Positions 45,224 through 53,929 of a DNA stretch of 64,000 nt are shown here, in pieces; positions within the stretch are counted from its first letter, which is position 1, and each line of letters opens with the position of its first letter. The notes beneath the pieces are model-generated. The model worked only from the letters and a program-made list of their open reading frames with translations. It did no database searches and was not told the DNA's origin. The stretch is taken from contig RXIV01000002.1 in the NCBI GenBank assembly GCA_003989085.1, forward strand, positions 248,001-312,000, written 5' to 3'. The translations under genes were made by a program, and so were the position numbers. This stretch comes from Candidatus Competibacteraceae bacterium (GTDB taxonomy: Bacteria; Pseudomonadota; Gammaproteobacteria; Competibacterales; Competibacteraceae).

Positions 45224-45898
45224 ATGTCTGAACACAACTCCTTACTGCAAACCATCCGGGTTTGGGATTTACCGACCCGATTATTTCACTGGATTCTGGT
45301 AGCGTTGATGATCGCTCAATGGCTAACCGCCGAAAGCGACGGCGCGCTGCAATACCATGTTTGGGGCGGTTATGCTGTGCTGACGCTGGTGCTGTTCCGG
45401 CTGATCTGGGGCTTTGCTGGCAGCGACACCTCTCGTTTTAGCCAGTTTGTGCGTGGGCCGGGTGCGGCGCTGGATTATGTGAAGGCGCTGCGACGCGGAG
45501 AAACACCGCTGTATCTGGGCCATAATCCGATGGGTGGCTGGTCAATTCTGGCGCTACTGGGCTTGCTGCTGATTCAAGCTGGCACTGGATTGTTCGCCAA
45601 CGACGACATCACGTTTGATGGGCCACTGTCCGGCTGGGTGTCCAAGAGTATGAGCAACTGGCTCACTACGATCCACAAGCTCAACTTTAATTTGCTGCTG
45701 CTGGTTATCGCTGTCCATATTTCGGCGGTGTTGTTCTACCTATTGGTCAAGCACGAAAATCTAATCCATCCCATGCTGAGCGGGCGTAAACATTTGCCGC
45801 CGGAACAGGCTAGCGCCGCGCCGCGCATGGTCAGTCCGTGGCTGGGTTTAGTAGCACTGGCCATTGCGGTGGTTGCTGTTGGATTGCTGGTGCGCTGA
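45224..45898 (+). CDS. Cytochrome b561-like membrane protein
   Basis: A 224-residue protein with four or five hydrophobic spans and a C-terminal anchor. It belongs to the cytochrome b/b6 domain group (Ni/Fe-hydrogenase b-type and b561). It begins IRVWDLPTRLFHWILV, with His22 in the family position; later histidines at about 45 (YHVWGGY), 151 (TIHKLNFN) and 165 (VHISAVLFY) are candidate haem ligands. A good ribosome-binding site (GAAGGAAG) precedes the start. The gene faces a cytochrome c' gene, and the pair is known as a probable electron-transfer couple in other proteobacteria; that is inferred here. Confidence 0.88.
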   Translation: MSEHNSLLQTIRVWDLPTRLFHWILVALMIAQWLTAESDGALQYHVWGGYAVLTLVLFRLIWGFAGSDTSRFSQFVRGPGAALDYVKALRRGETPLYLGHNPMGGWSILALLGLLLIQAGTGLFANDDITFDGPLSGWVSKSMSNWLTTIHKLNFNLLLLVIAVHISAVLFYLLVKHENLIHPMLSGRKHLPPEQASAAPRMVSPWLGLVALAIAVVAVGLLVR

Positions 45899-45916
45899 TT
45901 GAGCTATCGGAAACGA

Positions 45917-45942
45917 AAAGGCCATGCCGGAGCATGGCCTTT
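45917..45942. terminator. Bidirectional intrinsic terminator
   Basis: AAAGGCCATGC (45917-45927) pairs perfectly with GCATGGCCTTT (45932-45942) around CGGA. The A-run and T-run on the two sides let it work for both the converging cytochrome b and cytochrome c' genes. Confidence 0.9.
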
Positions 45943-45972
45943 CGCGAAGATAACTGCGGGCAGGTATCGCGA

Positions 45973-46440
45973 TTAATCCTTTTTGAATTCCTTGTGACAT
46001 GCCTTGCAGGTTTCGGCGGTCTTGCCGAACTGGACCTTGATGTCGGCTTCCTTGCCGGTCTTGGCAACTTCAGCCAGCTTGGTGGACTCCTGCTGGAAGT
46101 TGCTCATGGCCGTCTTGAATTTATCCGGGTTGGTCCAGATTTCTGGCTTGGCTTCGGTATTCTTCACCGCATCCGGTCCTGAACCTTTGGCAAAACCCTC
46201 CGGGGCCGCCTTGCTCATCATCTCGACATACTGGGCATGACGGGCAACGGTGGCGGCGTCAAATGGAACCTCACCCTTGATCATTGCGCCAATCGGTTTG
46301 AAATTCCAGCCAATCACTGTGTAGACAGACTTCCGGTATTCGACAACATCCTGCGGTTTCGGATCAGCCGCATGGACTGCGCTTAGAATGCTCGTCCCCA
46401 AGATTCCGCTTGCCAGAGCCATTGCCAGTTGTTTATTCAT
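45973..46440 (-). CDS. Cytochrome c' (periplasmic)
   Basis: A 155-residue precursor with a signal peptide (MNKQLAMALASGILGTSILS, cleavage near VHA-AD, residue 24) and a single haem motif CKACH near the C-terminus (about 145-149, TCKACHKEFKK). A four-helix bundle with the haem at the C-terminal end is the mark of cytochrome c'. Family members bind nitric oxide and may protect against nitrosative stress. It converges with the b-type cytochrome gene. Confidence 0.93.
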   Translation of the reverse strand: MNKQLAMALASGILGTSILSAVHAADPKPQDVVEYRKSVYTVIGWNFKPIGAMIKGEVPFDAATVARHAQYVEMMSKAAPEGFAKGSGPDAVKNTEAKPEIWTNPDKFKTAMSNFQQESTKLAEVAKTGKEADIKVQFGKTAETCKACHKEFKKD

Positions 46441-46573
46441 TGATGCTCCCCATCATTGTGATTTATTTAAAAATTAAAGCGATTCAATCCAAGTTGATCA
46501 TGCCATAGACCCGATATTTTGCAAGGTTAAGCTGAAGTCCGGCTGAACCATCCCATCACTGTAATGCTTTGGT

Positions 46574-47305
46574 TTATTTGGACTGCGCAGCCCGCGCCTC
46601 CCGCCGTCGCTGGGTCGCCATCAGATTCAATATCTCGACGCCCACCGAAAAGGCAATGGCGAAGTAGAGGTAGCCCTTGGGAATATGAACGCCCATGCCA
46701 TCGGCGACCAGCGCCATGCCGACCAGCATCAGGAAGCTCAGCGCTAGCATTTTCACCGACAGGTGCGTGTTGATGAAATGGCTCAGGGCTTCGGCGGCAA
46801 ACATCATGATCCCGACGGCAATGATAATGGCCGCCGCCATCACGCCTAAATGCTGGGCCATCCCCACGGCGGTAATCACGCTGTCCAGCGAAAAGACAAT
46901 GTCGAGAACCATGATCTGGATGATCACCGCGACGAAGCCCGTTGCTTTAGCGGTGCGGATTTCTTCTTCCACCCCATCCACGGTGGCGTGAATCTCGGTT
47001 GCGCCTTTGGCCAGCAGGAACAGGCCGCCGCCAAGCAGGATCAGATCGCGCAGCGACACTGAATGCTCAAAGAGGCTAAACAGCGGCGCAGTCGCCTTGG
47101 TTAGCCAAAACACGCTGGCCAGCAGCAATAGACGGGTAATCACCGCCAATGCTAGCCCACTGCGCCGCGCCGCCTTTTGCTGATGTTCTGGCAACTTGTT
47201 GGACAGAATGGCAATAAACAGCAAGTTGTCGATACCCAGCACAATTTCCAGAGCGGTCAGGGTCAGCAGACTGGCCCAGGTTTGCGGGTCGAGAAAAAAA
47301 TCCAT
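46574..47305 (-). CDS. TerC family integral membrane protein
   Basis: A 243-residue protein with seven or so hydrophobic spans and the family motifs LEIVLGIDNLLFIAIL (about 20-35) and MVLDIVFSLDSVITAVGMA (about 132-150), each with paired acidic residues inside membrane helices. TerC proteins are linked to tellurite resistance and, in recent work on Alx/MntP-like members, to manganese export. No ter gene neighbours are present, so tellurite is not supported here. The region 46441-46573 upstream of the cytochrome c' start holds no gene. Confidence 0.93.
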   Translation of the reverse strand: MDFFLDPQTWASLLTLTALEIVLGIDNLLFIAILSNKLPEHQQKAARRSGLALAVITRLLLLASVFWLTKATAPLFSLFEHSVSLRDLILLGGGLFLLAKGATEIHATVDGVEEEIRTAKATGFVAVIIQIMVLDIVFSLDSVITAVGMAQHLGVMAAAIIIAVGIMMFAAEALSHFINTHLSVKMLALSFLMLVGMALVADGMGVHIPKGYLYFAIAFSVGVEILNLMATQRRREARAAQSK

Positions 47306-47352
47306 ACGGTAGAACTCCGTGGATGGTTGCTTGGATCAGGAAATAAGCCGGG

Positions 47353-48705
47353 TCAAGCGTCAATCAGCGCCCGCAGTTCCGCAGTCCGGCGCTCCAGCAG
47401 TTCGGCATCGCCCCGCGTTTCCACATTCAGGCGTAACAGTGCTTCGGTATTGGATGAGCGCAGATTAAACCGCCAGTCGCTCCATTCGAGACTGACGCCA
47501 TCCGTCCTGTCCAGCGTCGGTTGTGGTTCAGTATAAGCGGCGACAATCTCACAAATTTTGGCTGGTGCATCGGCAACCCGAAAATTGATTTCGCCGCTGC
47601 ATGGAAACGCCCGCATTCGTTGATTCACCAGCGCCGCCAGCGATTGCCCACTGCGGCTGATCAGCGCTGTGACCAGGAGCCACGGAATCATCCCACTGTC
47701 GCAATAGGCAAAGTCGCGGAAGTAGTGATGAGCGCTCATTTCACCGCCGTAGATTGCATCGTCCTGCCGCATCCGTTCCTTAATAAAGGCGTGACCGGTT
47801 TTGCTTTGCACCGGGATGCCGCCCGCTGCCCGCACCTGATCAATGGTGTTCCAGGTCAGTCGGGGATCGTGAATGATTTTTGCTCCCGGTTGTCGGGCCA
47901 GCAGCATTTCCGCCAGTAGTCCAACCAGGTAATAACCTTCGATAAAGCGCCCACCCGCGTCGAAAAAAAAGCAGCGATCAAAATCACCGTCCCAGGCCAG
48001 GCCTAGATCGGCATCATGTCCCTGCACCGCCTGGGCAGTCGCGGCGCGGCATTCCGGCAGCAGCGGATTGGGAATACCGTGGGGAAAGGAGCCGTCGGGT
48101 TCGTGGTGAATCTTGATGAAATGGAACGGTAACTGCGGCTCCAGCGCGTCGATGATCGACCCTGCGCCGCCATTACCGGCATTGACCACAATCTTTAGCG
48201 GTTTTAAGGCGTTGATGTCGATGTAGCCGAGCAAATGTCGGATATAGGCGCTCTTATCGGGGCGCTGAACCCATTGACCGCGCCGGACCACCAGTGGAAA
48301 TTTGTTCTGCGCCGCCAAGTCACGGATTGCAAACAGGCCGCTATCGCCGCTGATTGGTTTAGCCTGGTCGCGCACCAGTTTCATGCCGTTGTAATCCAAC
48401 GGATTGTGGCTGGCGGTGACCATGATTCCACCGTCAAGCTGATGATGGAATGTGGCGAAATAAATCTCCTCGGTCCCGCATAAGCCGATGTCCAGCACTT
48501 CTGCGCCACCGTCCTGCAATCCCGCTGTCACCGCTGCGCTCAGGGCCGGACTGCTCAAGCGCACGTCATGACCGACCGCGACTTGCCGAGGCTGCAAACG
48601 GGCGGCATAGGCCCGGCCAATCCGATAGGCCAGCGCTTCGTTCAATTCATCGGGAAGCCGCCCGCGAATATCGTAAGCCTTGAAACAGGCCAGTTTTGCG
48701 TTCAT
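47353..48705 (-). CDS. Phosphomannomutase (CpsG/ManB type)
   Basis: Converts mannose 6-phosphate to mannose 1-phosphate for GDP-mannose synthesis. The 450-residue alpha-D-phosphohexomutase begins [15 protein letters not shown], has the phosphoserine loop [15 protein letters not shown] (about 96-110) and the metal loop [12 protein letters not shown] (about 238). The sugar-binding loop [10 protein letters not shown] is near 322 and the C-terminal phosphate-binding [12 protein letters not shown] near 419. GEMSAHH is typical of mannose-specific enzymes. It overlaps the upstream gene by 1 bp (TGATG), in the operon ugd-manC-this gene. Confidence 0.92.
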   Translation of the reverse strand: MNAKLACFKAYDIRGRLPDELNEALAYRIGRAYAARLQPRQVAVGHDVRLSSPALSAAVTAGLQDGGAEVLDIGLCGTEEIYFATFHHQLDGGIMVTASHNPLDYNGMKLVRDQAKPISGDSGLFAIRDLAAQNKFPLVVRRGQWVQRPDKSAYIRHLLGYIDINALKPLKIVVNAGNGGAGSIIDALEPQLPFHFIKIHHEPDGSFPHGIPNPLLPECRAATAQAVQGHDADLGLAWDGDFDRCFFFDAGGRFIEGYYLVGLLAEMLLARQPGAKIIHDPRLTWNTIDQVRAAGGIPVQSKTGHAFIKERMRQDDAIYGGEMSAHHYFRDFAYCDSGMIPWLLVTALISRSGQSLAALVNQRMRAFPCSGEINFRVADAPAKICEIVAAYTEPQPTLDRTDGVSLEWSDWRFNLRSSNTEALLRLNVETRGDAELLERRTAELRALIDA

Positions 48706-50126
48706 CAGCTTTCCCGTCCATAGGCATCGTCATAGCGCACGATATCATCCTCACTGAGATAACTGCCGGATTGCACCTCGACCATTTCCAGCGGAATCTT
48801 GCCAGGGTTTTCCAGCCGGTGCCGAACCCCAACCGGGATATAGGTGGACTGGTTTTCGGCCAGTAAAAAGGTTTCGTCGCCCCGGGTGACCCGGGCGGCG
48901 CCGCGCACCACCACCCAATGTTCAGCACGGTGATGGTGCATCTGTGAGGACAGCCGGGCGCCGGGGGCAACGGTGATTCGCTTGACCTGGAACCGCTGAT
49001 CCGCGTCGATCAGGTCATAGCTGCCCCACGGCCGGTAGACCTTGCGATGGTTGCGACCTTCGGTGCGCTGACTGGTTTTTAACTGATCGACCACCGCCTT
49101 GACTTCCTGCACTCGATCCTTGTTGGCCACTAGCACCGCATCCGCCGTTTCAACCACCACCAGGTTATCAGTCCCAACCGTCGCCACCAGCCGGGTCGAA
49201 GCATCAACATAGGTATTATGGGTATCGACCGCGATGACGTCACCGCGCAGCAGATTGCCGTCATCATCGCGTTTACCGACTTCCCATAGCGCTGCCCAGG
49301 AGCCAACATCGCTCCAGCCCACCGCCAGCGGCATGACTGCCGCCTGCGCGGTTTTTTCCATCACCGCATAGTCGATGGAATCTTTCGGGCAGGCCGCGAA
49401 GGCCTCGCGGCCTAGCCACAGAAAATCCCGATCCGCCCGCCCGGTGGCCAGCGCCTGTTGGCAGGAGGCCAGCATCGCCGGCGCCAGCCGCTCCAGTTCA
49501 GCCAGAAACGCCGAGGCGCGGAACATGAACATGCCACTGTTCCAGTAGTAGCCCCCGGCATCCAGATAACGCTGGGCAGTGACGGCATCAGGCTTTTCAA
49601 CGAAACAATCCACCGCGCCGATCCCGGATTCAGCGTCCTCCAGTGGTGGGCCGGCCTTAATGTAGCCGTAGCCGGTTTCCGGAGCTTGTGGAGCAATGCC
49701 AAAGGTGATCAGCCGCCCGGCCACTGCTTGGGGCGCCGCCTGCCGCACTGCCGCCCGGAAACCCTCGACATCAGTAATGACATGATCTGCTGGCAGAATC
49801 AGCAGGATCGGATCAGCGCCTTCACGCTGGGCGTACAGCGCGGCGACTGCGACCGCTGGCGCGGTGTTGCGTCCGACCGGCTCCAGGATGGCCGCTGTTG
49901 GCTGGATGCCGATGGTTCGCAATTGCTCGGCGACCATGAACCGGTGTTCCTCATTGCAGACCACCAGCGGCGCGGCGGCCTCGCTCAGACCGGCGATCCG
50001 CAGTACGGTGTTTTGCAACAAGGTGTGTTGGTTCACCAGCGGCAGGAATTGCTTGGGATAAGTTTCACGCGACAGCGGCCACAATCGGGAACCACTGCCG
50101 CCGGATAGAATAACGGGAATAATCAA
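48705..50126 (-). CDS. Mannose-1-phosphate guanylyltransferase / mannose-6-phosphate isomerase
   Basis: Makes GDP-mannose from mannose 1-phosphate and GTP; the fused type II isomerase also supplies mannose 6-phosphate (ManC/AlgA/CpsB). The 473-residue protein has the nucleotidyltransferase motif [20 protein letters not shown] (8-27) and a second signature [10 protein letters not shown] near 173. The C-terminal cupin has PWGSYDLI near 365 and [17 protein letters not shown] near 393-409. The start is TTG overlapping the ugd stop, with GAGGGGA upstream; the conserved first residues leave no later option. Confidence 0.94.
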   Translation of the reverse strand: MIIPVILSGGSGSRLWPLSRETYPKQFLPLVNQHTLLQNTVLRIAGLSEAAAPLVVCNEEHRFMVAEQLRTIGIQPTAAILEPVGRNTAPAVAVAALYAQREGADPILLILPADHVITDVEGFRAAVRQAAPQAVAGRLITFGIAPQAPETGYGYIKAGPPLEDAESGIGAVDCFVEKPDAVTAQRYLDAGGYYWNSGMFMFRASAFLAELERLAPAMLASCQQALATGRADRDFLWLGREAFAACPKDSIDYAVMEKTAQAAVMPLAVGWSDVGSWAALWEVGKRDDDGNLLRGDVIAVDTHNTYVDASTRLVATVGTDNLVVVETADAVLVANKDRVQEVKAVVDQLKTSQRTEGRNHRKVYRPWGSYDLIDADQRFQVKRITVAPGARLSSQMHHHRAEHWVVVRGAARVTRGDETFLLAENQSTYIPVGVRHRLENPGKIPLEMVEVQSGSYLSEDDIVRYDDAYGRES

Positions 50127-51454
50127 GAAGTTTCCCCTCGACCAATGGCGTAATAGATCAAGCCCGCTTCGCGCAGCTCGTCAGGATCATAAAGGTTGCG
50201 GCCATCAAAAATGACTGGCTGTTTGAGCGCCTGCCGGATAGCGGCGAAATCGGGGCTGCGGAACAGACTCCATTCGGTGAGGATCGCCAAGGCGTCAGCG
50301 TTCTCCAACGCAGCCAGTGCTTGCTCGCATAGGCGGAAATCAGGCCGCTCGCCATACAGCCGCCGGGCCTCGTTCATCGCCGCCGGATCATAGGCCTGCA
50401 CCACTGCGCCAGCCGCCCATAAGGCTTCCAGCAAAACACGACTGGGCGCTTCGCGCATGTCGTCAGTGCCGGGTTTGAACGCCAATCCCCACAGGGCGAA
50501 GGTTCGACCGCGCAGGTCGTGGTGAAAATGGCGCTGAATTTTGGTGAACAGCACGTTTTTCTGGCGTTGATTCACGGCTTCCACTGCTTGTAACAAGGCG
50601 GCATCGTAATGAACGGAACGGGCGGTGTATTCCAGCGCTTTGACATCCTTTGGAAAACAGCTTCCCCCATAGCCAGCGCCCGGATAGATGAAGTGGTAGC
50701 CAATACGCGGATCCGCACCGATTCCAATCCGCACTTTCTCAATGTCTGCGCCCAATCGCTCGGCCAGATTAGCCATTTCGTTCATGAAACTGATCTTGGT
50801 GGCCAGCAGCGCGTTGGCCGCGTATTTGGTCAACTCCGCCGAACGCACATCCATTTCGATCAACCGATCACGATTGCGGTTGAAAGGCGCATACAGGTTC
50901 CGCAGCAGCCGGGCCGCCCGTTCATCGTCGCAGCCGATGATGATCCGGTCCGGGCGCATGAAGTCTGGCACCGCCATGCCTTCCTTGAGGAATTCCGGGT
51001 TGGAAACCACTGTGAACGGGAAGTCCAGACCGCGTTCGGCGAGGATACCGGCGATCGTTTCCCGCACCACATCAGCGGTGCCAACCGGTACGGTGGATTT
51101 GTTGACCACTACCCGGTAGCCGTCCAGACAGTGACCAATGGCGCAGGCGACGGCGCGGACATGCTGCAAATCCGCCGAGCCGTCTTCGTCAGGCGGGGTG
51201 CCCACTGCGATGAACTGGAACAGGCCATGCGCAACGCCTTCAGCGATATCGGTCGTGAAACGCAACCGACCGCCGCTGCTGTTGCGGCGGACGACCTCAT
51301 CCAGACCCGGTTCATGGATGGGAATTTCGCCGCGTTGCAGCCGCGCCACCTTGTGTTTGTCCACATCCACGCACAGCACTTCGTTGCCGACTTCAGCGAA
51401 ACAGGCGCCGGTGACCAACCCAACATAGCCGGAACCAAAAATGGTGATTTTCAT
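50123..51454 (-). CDS. ugd: UDP-glucose 6-dehydrogenase
   Basis: Oxidises UDP-glucose twice to UDP-glucuronate using NAD+. The 443-residue protein has the N-terminal Rossmann loop [17 protein letters not shown] (8-24), [20 protein letters not shown] in the middle, the catalytic cysteine in [12 protein letters not shown] (about 262-273) and the C-terminal domain with [17 protein letters not shown] (about 322). First gene of a three-gene operon with manC and phosphomannomutase; the set supplies precursors for an acidic, mannose-containing exopolysaccharide. No glycosyltransferase or export gene is in view. Confidence 0.95.
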   Translation of the reverse strand: MKITIFGSGYVGLVTGACFAEVGNEVLCVDVDKHKVARLQRGEIPIHEPGLDEVVRRNSSGGRLRFTTDIAEGVAHGLFQFIAVGTPPDEDGSADLQHVRAVACAIGHCLDGYRVVVNKSTVPVGTADVVRETIAGILAERGLDFPFTVVSNPEFLKEGMAVPDFMRPDRIIIGCDDERAARLLRNLYAPFNRNRDRLIEMDVRSAELTKYAANALLATKISFMNEMANLAERLGADIEKVRIGIGADPRIGYHFIYPGAGYGGSCFPKDVKALEYTARSVHYDAALLQAVEAVNQRQKNVLFTKIQRHFHHDLRGRTFALWGLAFKPGTDDMREAPSRVLLEALWAAGAVVQAYDPAAMNEARRLYGERPDFRLCEQALAALENADALAILTEWSLFRSPDFAAIRQALKQPVIFDGRNLYDPDELREAGLIYYAIGRGETS

Positions 51455-51468
51455 AGATCCTTATGCGC

Positions 51469-52296
51469 TCAGATTGAAGTATTCGCTGGCGGGAATCCAG
51501 TACGGGCGAAATGGGCCAGGTAGGCTAATCCAGATAGCGCCCGACTGCCGTACCACGAGGTCATTTCCCCGTCAATCAACCGCAGTTTGTCCACCGGACA
51601 GGCGTAATTATGAGCGAAGTTTTCCAGATCAGCCGGCTGAAAGCGATACGGTTCACTGCTAAATAGAATCCAGTCAGCCGCATCCAGTAGGGACCGATCC
51701 AGCGCCAGTTCGGGATAGCGGGCGGCTGATACAACCGGCAGCGTCTCCCAACCGACCAGCGCCAGCATTCGGGCAATGTAGGTATCGCGGCTTACGCTCA
51801 TCCACGGTTGGCGCCAGATCAGATACAGCACCTGTCGACGCGGCCAGATTTCCCGTTGCAATGCCATCAGCGCCTGCTCAAACGCCGCGACCAGTCGTTC
51901 CGAGGCTTCAGCGCGATTGAAGATGCTGCCTAACAGTCGGTACAGCGCAGGATTGTCTGTCGGAGCTAATGGATGAGTCACGATGACCCGTAGTCCATCT
52001 GTGGTCAACCGGTCAGCCAATTCACGCGGATTTTCATCGATGTTGAGGATGACGTGAGTGGGCTGGAGCGCCCGCAGTCGGGCGTATTGGATTTTCTTGG
52101 TGCCGCCAACACTAGGAATCGCTGTCACTGCCGGGGTTGGGTGAATGCAGTAATGAGTGCGGCCCACCAGTTGATCACCCAGTCCCAGATCGAATAGCAG
52201 CTCAGTAATGCTCGGCACCAGCGAGACGATGCGGGCGGGGAAATTGGCAGGCGGATGATGGACGCCAAGGGCGTCGCTGGGGCTATTGGTCATCAT
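51469..52296 (-). CDS. BtuF-like metal/cobalamin receptor-fold protein without signal peptide
   Basis: A 275-residue protein of the helical-backbone metal-receptor fold (cobalamin- and siderophore-binding proteins). It begins after about 20 residues with RIVSLVPSITELLFDLGLGDQLVGRTHYC, the BtuF-type opening, and has the later VGGTKKIQYARLRALQPTHV (about 64). No hydrophobic leader or lipobox is visible before this, and no permease or ATPase gene is adjacent, so a cytoplasmic or unconventional role is possible. A 23-residue ORF overlaps its start (see next entry). It lies 14 bp upstream of ugd but probably has its own role. Confidence 0.8.
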   Translation of the reverse strand: MMTNSPSDALGVHHPPANFPARIVSLVPSITELLFDLGLGDQLVGRTHYCIHPTPAVTAIPSVGGTKKIQYARLRALQPTHVILNIDENPRELADRLTTDGLRVIVTHPLAPTDNPALYRLLGSIFNRAEASERLVAAFEQALMALQREIWPRRQVLYLIWRQPWMSVSRDTYIARMLALVGWETLPVVSAARYPELALDRSLLDAADWILFSSEPYRFQPADLENFAHNYACPVDKLRLIDGEMTSWYGSRALSGLAYLAHFARTGFPPANTSI

Positions 52297-52354
52297 CGTT
52301 TAAACCAATATCCGCCAGCGTTGCACTATCAAAACGGATCAATCGGCGGGCCAT
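52283..52354 (-). CDS. Putative 23-residue small ORF, DUF1127-like tail
   Basis: A short frame that starts ATG at 52354 with AAGGA 8 bases upstream and encodes MARRLIRFDSATLADIGL followed by five polar residues. The core resembles the end of DUF1127 proteins (R.L..L....LADIGL). Its stop codon overlaps the beginning of the BtuF-like gene, so the two may be translationally coupled. It could be a leader peptide, a degraded DUF1127 gene or chance; expression is not shown. Confidence 0.35.
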   Translation of the reverse strand: MARRLIRFDSATLADIGLNDDDQ

Positions 52355-52562
52355 GAGGAGATTCCTTGGATGAGGGTGATGATGGCGAAATGATACCGCG
52401 CCATTGCCGACGGCATCACCTGGGGCCACCTAATCGTTTGGATGCCTGGTGTAATTCCCGCCATTCGCAAGGCGGTTCAATCTGCGGAACCGCGCTGAGG
52501 CTAGATTAAGGGATGTGCGCGGCTATCGTTCGGCGCACGGTTCGATCCAAACCGCTGTTGAA

Positions 52563-53669
52563 TCAACCGTGAAAATCCTCGAGTTGGAGCAGCGCCAAGG
52601 TCTCCATATGCCGGGTTTGTGGAAAAAAGTCGTAGGGTATTAATGCCGCGACGACATAGCCTGCCGCAGCCAATGCCTGTAAATCCCGGTGCAAAGTTCC
52701 GGCGCTGCATGACAGATACGCCAAGCGGGTAGGTCGGAATGAGCGCGCCGCCCAAGCCAGAATCGCCGGCTCTAATCCAGTGCGCGGTGGATTGAGATAC
52801 AACAGTCGGGTTCCCGCCGTCGGCGTCCAGTCCCGTAACTGTGGAATCCGCACAGCGCATTGGCCGCGCAAGATCACCGCATCCGGCGCGTTTAACCCGG
52901 CGCATTCCACGGCCTCGCCGCTCAGCTCCACCCCGATAACCCGCGCTCCACGCCTCGTCCAGCGGCGCAATGTCGCCCCGATTCCGCAGTACAGATCGGC
53001 GATGCTGTCCCCCGGTTCCGGCGCAAGGAATGCCTCTGCTGCATCCAGCGCTTGTTGATACAGGGCCGAAATCTGTTGCTGGAACGCGGTCGGGCCGTAA
53101 CCCAGTCCGAATTCATCTTGTGAGCGCGGTTGTCCCCACAGCAATGTCCAGCCGTTGCGAGCGAACAGTCGCCGACCAGCAGCCGGGTGGCAGTGCAGCC
53201 ACAGGCCATCTAGCCCGCTCGCCGCCAGCTCCGCCTGCCGCGCCTCATCCAGCCAATACAGATCGGGAACGCGATGAGTTTTCACAATCAGCGTCGCCTG
53301 CGCCCCGGACTGGACGAAAAAGGCCAGTGGAAATTCTGCTCCCGACGGCAGGGTGTGCAGCAGCCAGCGGGTCAACGTCTGCACCGGTTCAGCATGAACC
53401 GGACAGTCAGGAATCGGGATCAGCTCATCGCGCCGCCATAGACCGAAGCACCAACCGTCCACCTCATGCCATCGCGTCGACAGGCAGACTTTGCGTCGAT
53501 AGCGCCAGCGGGCCTCAGCAGTGACGCTCTGCATAGGCGATAACTGCTCTGCCCACGGCGCGAGTTGCCGTTGCAGCCAATCCATTTTTTGCGCCGTGCT
53601 GGCGACGGCGCTTAACATTCGATGGGTGCAGCCAGGACAGCGTGGTTCGCAACCAGCGGGCAAGTTCAT
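52563..53669 (-). CDS. RlmC/TrmA-family class I SAM-dependent RNA (uracil-5) methyltransferase-like protein
   Basis: A 368-residue protein from the ATG at 53669. It lacks a TRAM domain, as RlmC and TrmA do. The N-terminus has the iron-sulfur-type cysteines CEPRCPGC, then a fourth in DCPVH near 89. The SAM domain has DLYCGIGATL near 237 and LYLNPPRTGLEP near 298. The catalytic cysteine sits in LSCSAGTLHRDL near 331. The FxQxN motif is replaced by FQQQI, a departure from standard m5U enzymes. Substrate (23S rRNA or tRNA uridine) cannot be decided. A TTG 12 codons upstream is an unlikely start. Confidence 0.8.
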   Translation of the reverse strand: MNLPAGCEPRCPGCTHRMLSAVASTAQKMDWLQRQLAPWAEQLSPMQSVTAEARWRYRRKVCLSTRWHEVDGWCFGLWRRDELIPIPDCPVHAEPVQTLTRWLLHTLPSGAEFPLAFFVQSGAQATLIVKTHRVPDLYWLDEARQAELAASGLDGLWLHCHPAAGRRLFARNGWTLLWGQPRSQDEFGLGYGPTAFQQQISALYQQALDAAEAFLAPEPGDSIADLYCGIGATLRRWTRRGARVIGVELSGEAVECAGLNAPDAVILRGQCAVRIPQLRDWTPTAGTRLLYLNPPRTGLEPAILAWAARSFRPTRLAYLSCSAGTLHRDLQALAAAGYVVAALIPYDFFPQTRHMETLALLQLEDFHG

Positions 53670-53709
53670 GGCGTTTTCATGCAGCAGGTTGAAAGGAAAG
53701 GGCAAAGCA

Positions 53710-53916
53710 ATGGTCAGCAGCTACCTGATTTGTGATGGGTGCGGGCGGTTTGGGCCGCCCGCCAGTTTTCTGAGCCAGGACGGTCTGCGGCTCTGTTATC
53801 AGTGCTGGTATGAGGAGCGAGCGAACGAGATCCCGCCAACGCCTGACGCTTCCGCTGAACCTGAAGCTGACGCTGCCGCTCCAGACAAGGGCCTGCAACT
53901 GCGGGTTGAGCCTTGA
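53710..53916 (+). CDS. Small zinc-ribbon protein of unknown function
   Basis: A 68-residue protein with two CxxC pairs (CDGCG near residue 8 and CYQC near 28), which suggests one bound zinc. The tail is acidic, proline- and alanine-rich. AGGAAAGGG lies 8 bases upstream of the ATG. It is divergent from the methyltransferase gene with 40 bp between the starts. The longer in-frame reading upstream runs antisense through that gene and is not used. Confidence 0.65.
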   Translation: MVSSYLICDGCGRFGPPASFLSQDGLRLCYQCWYEERANEIPPTPDASAEPEADAAAPDKGLQLRVEP

Positions 53917-53929
53917 ACCAGATTGGTCT

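Noticed and set aside
53521..53709. A longer 131-residue version of the small zinc-ribbon protein
   Set aside because: The extension runs antisense through the RNA methyltransferase gene, and a good ribosome-binding site supports the start at 53710.
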